A DNA stretch of 15,971 nucleotides from Bacteroidales bacterium (GTDB lineage Bacteria > Bacteroidota > Bacteroidia > Bacteroidales > Tenuifilaceae). The notes beneath the pieces were generated by a model that was given only the letters and a program-made list of their open reading frames with translations, was not told the origin of the DNA and did no database searches. The position numbers and the translations under genes are program-made. The stretch is from assembly GCA_008933525.1 (NCBI GenBank), contig WBUV01000020.1:1-15971 (forward strand). Reading direction: 5' to 3'. Shown one piece after another: positions 13,035-15,971 of this stretch (position 1 is its first letter; the number at the start of each line of letters is the position of its first letter).

Positions 13035-14691
13035 ATTTGTTTTCTAGCAGTTTTTGCTCAATAGCATACCTCATCCATCTTTTTTCCCCTTTTGCAAATA
13101 TTTTGCCTGCCTCTACCATATCTTTTAACAACCTGCGTACTTTATGCTTGTTGATCTCTTCTCCAATTCGTTTATGAATTTCGCCAAAGGCACTACAAGG
13201 ATATGCTTTGATGTCTTTAAAAAGTAACTCTTCAAGTCTGTAATCTTCAATATTTTTAAGGGTTGTTTTGCCCGTGAAGTTTATTTTTCGAATGAATTCA
13301 GGATTTATAGCATATTGAGTGCCCTTTCCTATACCTGATTTTATTACTAATTCGTATTCTATTAAACGTCCCAACCAATTGCGCAAGCCTTGTTCCTCTT
13401 TTTGATTTAAAATCTTAGAAATTTCGATTGCACTATAGGATTGTTGTTGAGATATTAGACCGAGTGTGATTATTTCTTTTTGTTTTAGACTATAATCGGA
13501 ACTTGCTTTATCCATAAGTCTTACAACTTCTTTGTTTATGAATTGCTTCTTAATAATAACAGTAACCCGTTCGTCTGTTTCTTCAACAATAGGAATAGGC
13601 TTGCCCGAGCCCAATAGTTTTGCATAAACCAAATCAAATCCACTTCCCTCTTTTTCCATTAATCCCAAATCGTAAAACACTTTCGATAGGTGCTCATTTC
13701 TCCTAATTGACTGGCTCAAAATATTGCTAGGAGTAACACCATAGGGCAGGCGACCTGGGCTGTGTATTTCCAATCTGTCGTTAAAAATGTTAATAAAAAT
13801 ATCGCCACGTGTTGTGTAAGTTCTATGAACTAATGCATTAACTACTAGTTCTCGCACAACTTCAATAGGGAAAAATGGTATGTTTTTCCTGAACATCCCC
13901 TCTGATATTTCAATACTTTCCTGCCAGTCTGGTACATCTGAGAGTACCCTTTCTAAAAGTTCTTTGGGATTTAGAAGATAATCGTCAAGTAAAAGTTTCC
14001 AAACCTTTTCGTCGTTCTTGTCGTATCGAATAACCTGTATTGCTGGCGGATATAGTAATGATGCTCGCTCATTTCTGCGACCAATCCATAGGATTCCTAG
14101 ATTGGTTAGAAGATTCCCTTGTGTGAAAAAATAATGCTCAAGTATTTCTTCATCTGACATTTCTTTGATAAAGCCACTTACCCTTGAAGAGTTTCTTATC
14201 TCTTGGATAAACACTGACTTCTTTTTTGCATCAAAAAGCGACTTATCTATTCGTTTGGTTGTTTGGATTTCCCAAACAAAGGCATTCTTTTCGGCAGCAA
14301 GCCTTGCCATTTCATCAGGTGGAATTGGACGGCAAACATCTGAAATACGAATGTAATACTTACCATCGCTGGTTGATGCAATGGTTTGTGCATTTCTAAA
14401 AACTTGGATTTTAATGTATTCGGCCTTATTTGATGCTGTTTCAATAGTAACAGCAATAGCTACATTAATAGTCCTTTGAACAATATTCTTTTGAATTACA
14501 TCTGGAAGGTTTTTGTCTGTAACCAGTTGCCCTGCTGGTGGAAGTTTCTCATTATCCTCTATTCCAATCACAATATCTCCACCCTGTGCGTTGGCAAATG
14601 CCACACAATCTTTAGATAGTTCATCCCAATCGGTTTGCTTACCTTTCAGGAAACGTAGCGATTTCTTATCAAGACTTTTGTTTTCTTCCAT
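13033..14691 (-). CDS. Schlafen AlbA_2-domain/GHKL-like ATP-binding protein in the R-M operon
   Basis: A 552-residue protein of the COG2865 type. The N-terminal AlbA_2 (Schlafen-like, 'divergent AAA_4') domain spans about 10-130, with DWDELSKDCVAFANAQGG and DIVIGIED at 21-46. The central part holds the GHKL-like ATP-binding lobe with ELVVNALVHR (281-290, Glu281 and Asn285 in the N-box position), then DRLEIHSPGRLPYGV and a GSGFD glycine box. The C-terminal ~150 residues contain winged-helix-like segments. These proteins are often found between hsdS and hsdR in Bacteroidota type I loci. Their role is not settled, and regulation or an accessory defence function has been suggested. The ATG is one base from the hsdS stop (TAA-T-ATG), so it is part of the hsdM-hsdS operon. 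No housekeeping role is indicated. Confidence 0.85.
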   Translation of the reverse strand: MEENKSLDKKSLRFLKGKQTDWDELSKDCVAFANAQGGDIVIGIEDNEKLPPAGQLVTDKNLPDVIQKNIVQRTINVAIAVTIETASNKAEYIKIQVFRNAQTIASTSDGKYYIRISDVCRPIPPDEMARLAAEKNAFVWEIQTTKRIDKSLFDAKKKSVFIQEIRNSSRVSGFIKEMSDEEILEHYFFTQGNLLTNLGILWIGRRNERASLLYPPAIQVIRYDKNDEKVWKLLLDDYLLNPKELLERVLSDVPDWQESIEISEGMFRKNIPFFPIEVVRELVVNALVHRTYTTRGDIFINIFNDRLEIHSPGRLPYGVTPSNILSQSIRRNEHLSKVFYDLGLMEKEGSGFDLVYAKLLGSGKPIPIVEETDERVTVIIKKQFINKEVVRLMDKASSDYSLKQKEIITLGLISQQQSYSAIEISKILNQKEEQGLRNWLGRLIEYELVIKSGIGKGTQYAINPEFIRKINFTGKTTLKNIEDYRLEELLFKDIKAYPCSAFGEIHKRIGEEINKHKVRRLLKDMVEAGKIFAKGEKRWMRYAIEQKLLENK

Positions 14692-14692
14692 A

Positions 14693-15808
14693 TTATAGTT
14701 CTCCCTTAAACGCCTTATCCAATATGCTCTTTTTCAACTCCTCTAAGTTATTAATTTTCTGCAGGTAAATTGTTTCCAACTTTTGTGTTTCTGCTCGCAG
14801 TGCATCTAACTGGCGGACAATGGTTTGTTGTTCTTCAACTGTTGGTAGTGCAATTTTAAGACCTTGTATCATTCCCAATTTCAAAAATCTTGTATTCGCT
14901 CCAACTGACATTTCTTTAAACTCTTTCAAACTTTTCAGCAATTGAAAATATAAGTAGCGATATAAAATCTTCTGTTTTTCATTCACAGTAATGACGTAGG
15001 TTCTTTGGTAAGCATTGAACTTACCTTTGTAATGTTTTACATTAAAATCACCACTTGCATTGTTACCTGCTAATAAAATAGCTTCAAGGTCAAAAGCGTA
15101 TTTATCTATTGCAAAGACTTCTCTTGAACAGGTAAAAAATGGATAGTCACCATTTTCAACGGCAGCATTTGAATTTAATTTTCCTGTTTTAATGTCAACC
15201 AAACTTCCCAATTCAACTTTATCTGCTTTTATTGAATTCAAATAACTCTCAAAAAGTTCCTTGGCGTTTTTAAGGTTTTGCTCAGCATTGGCTTTGGCCT
15301 TGTGAATTGCAGCAATGGCTTGGTCTAAAATGGAAACTATACGTTGTTGTTCGGGGATGGATTTTGGATATGAAATATGAACATCATCAAAACTGTAGTT
15401 ATTGATTTGTGGAATTGATGTTCCATTACTTAAATCAGACAAATCAATTTGCTTAAACCAAAAAAACAAATAGTCTTTGTCAATAATTTTGCTCGGAACT
15501 AAAGCCATTGTATTCAAATCAACAATGGTAGGTTTTATAATTCTTCGTTTCTTATTTGTGGCAATTGCTCCACCTCTTTTAGGGAAGATAATTGAACCAG
15601 AAGGAATTATTTGATTTTGATTAATACTTTTTAAATCAACATAACGAGAAGAAATAGTAATATAATCCTCATTTCCTTCAAGATTCATATCACCCACTTT
15701 GGCATAAATAACTTCTCCTGCACTTTTCTCAAGTCTACTATCGATAGTTGTGCCATTCTTAAATTCACAAACCTCTCCAAGTTTTTTTATTTCCCAATCT
15801 TGTTTCAT
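14693..15808 (-). CDS. hsdS: Type I restriction-modification specificity subunit S
   Basis: A 371-residue DNA-recognition subunit with the classic two-half design. Target recognition domain 1 covers about 1-150 (starts WEIKKLGEVCEFKNGTT). A central conserved coiled coil covers about 152-196 (IPEQQRIVSILDQAIAAIHKAK). Target recognition domain 2 covers about 197-320 (starts VELGSLVDIKTGKLN). A distal coiled coil covers about 325-371 (VEEQQTIVRQLDALRAETQKLE, ending LDKAFKGEL). The two coiled coils repeat the EQQ.IV..LD motif. The length is slightly below the usual 400-450. The target sequence cannot be read from the protein. Its ATG overlaps the hsdM stop (ATGA). Confidence 0.93.
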   Translation of the reverse strand: MKQDWEIKKLGEVCEFKNGTTIDSRLEKSAGEVIYAKVGDMNLEGNEDYITISSRYVDLKSINQNQIIPSGSIIFPKRGGAIATNKKRRIIKPTIVDLNTMALVPSKIIDKDYLFFWFKQIDLSDLSNGTSIPQINNYSFDDVHISYPKSIPEQQRIVSILDQAIAAIHKAKANAEQNLKNAKELFESYLNSIKADKVELGSLVDIKTGKLNSNAAVENGDYPFFTCSREVFAIDKYAFDLEAILLAGNNASGDFNVKHYKGKFNAYQRTYVITVNEKQKILYRYLYFQLLKSLKEFKEMSVGANTRFLKLGMIQGLKIALPTVEEQQTIVRQLDALRAETQKLETIYLQKINNLEELKKSILDKAFKGEL

Positions 15809-15971
15809 AATAGTTTCAAGATTGAGTTTAAAATCTCAGTACTTTCTCTATCTAAGGTCTTTATTTCTTCCAAAATCTCTTTAGGAGAACGTAGAGCAAC
15901 TTCCTCCTTTTTATTTGGGTTCTTTACGCTAAGATCAAGTGTTGTCTGGTCAATATCCTTTATGTTAATAC
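15805..15971 (-). CDS. hsdM: Type I R-M methyltransferase subunit M, C-terminal end only
   Basis: The minus-strand frame entering at the right edge encodes 54 residues and a TGA. It contains the typical HsdM tail: DIDQTTLDLSVKNPNKKEE, then VALRSPKEILEEIKTLDRES and a final NSILKLL. The catalytic N6-adenine methylase motifs lie outside the window. Its stop overlaps the hsdS start by four bases (ATGA), which fixes the frame and shows the operon order hsdM-hsdS. Confidence 0.9.
   Translation of the reverse strand, partial: INIKDIDQTTLDLSVKNPNKKEEVALRSPKEILEEIKTLDRESTEILNSILKLL

Overview
Most of the window looks like a Bacteroidota genome or metagenome contig. The evidence is the AT-rich DNA, a lipoprotein with a Cys-Asp-Lys acylation site and the fibronectin-like repeats common in that phylum, start codons with little or no Shine-Dalgarno sequence, and HsdR/HsdM/HsdS proteins of the kind common there. 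The first ~1.45 kb is different. It is higher in GC, has a clear Shine-Dalgarno, and encodes an EttA (ABC-F) protein that reads as alphaproteobacterial. Inside a single open frame it switches, exactly at the Walker B/D-loop (LLLDEPTN|GLDP), to the C-terminal third of a BcrA-type transporter ATPase that belongs to the permease gene behind it. That is most easily read as an assembly chimera joined at a conserved motif. Genuine recombination is the alternative.

Layout. 1-1458: EttA part. 1459-2673: remaining part of a lantibiotic/bacitracin-type ABC exporter (ATPase C-terminus plus 6-TM permease), followed by a terminator. 3108-4544: secreted lipoprotein nuclease (DNA/RNA non-specific endonuclease, DRGH motif), closed by a strong bidirectional terminator. 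Next to that terminator is a short tmRNA/tRNA-like 3' end (4599-4622), which may be an island boundary. From 4848 to the right edge all genes lie on the minus strand and form a defence-type island: a NucS-like PD-(D/E)XK nuclease; a translationally coupled Hanks-type kinase and TPR protein; a two-repeat DUF1508 (YegP-like) protein; and a type I restriction-modification operon.

The R-M operon reads, in transcription order, hsdM (only its last 54 codons are in the window), hsdS, a Schlafen AlbA_2/GHKL-like ATPase, hsdR, and a HEPN-motif protein whose start codon overlaps the hsdR stop. The hsdR reading frame has a nonsense codon at its seventh codon (CGA to TGA expected). A GTG 22 codons inside the reading frame could restart translation upstream of all recognised motifs.

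The most novel signal is non-coding. Two 100-bp copies of a two-hairpin element (8814-8913 and 9439-9538) flank the DUF1508 gene. They differ at eight positions, and two pairs of those differences are compensatory base-pair exchanges. This suggests a conserved, structured RNA or single-strand DNA element. Directly beside the first copy is a 147-bp nested palindrome (8662-8808) with 13-, 12- and 8-bp perfect arms.
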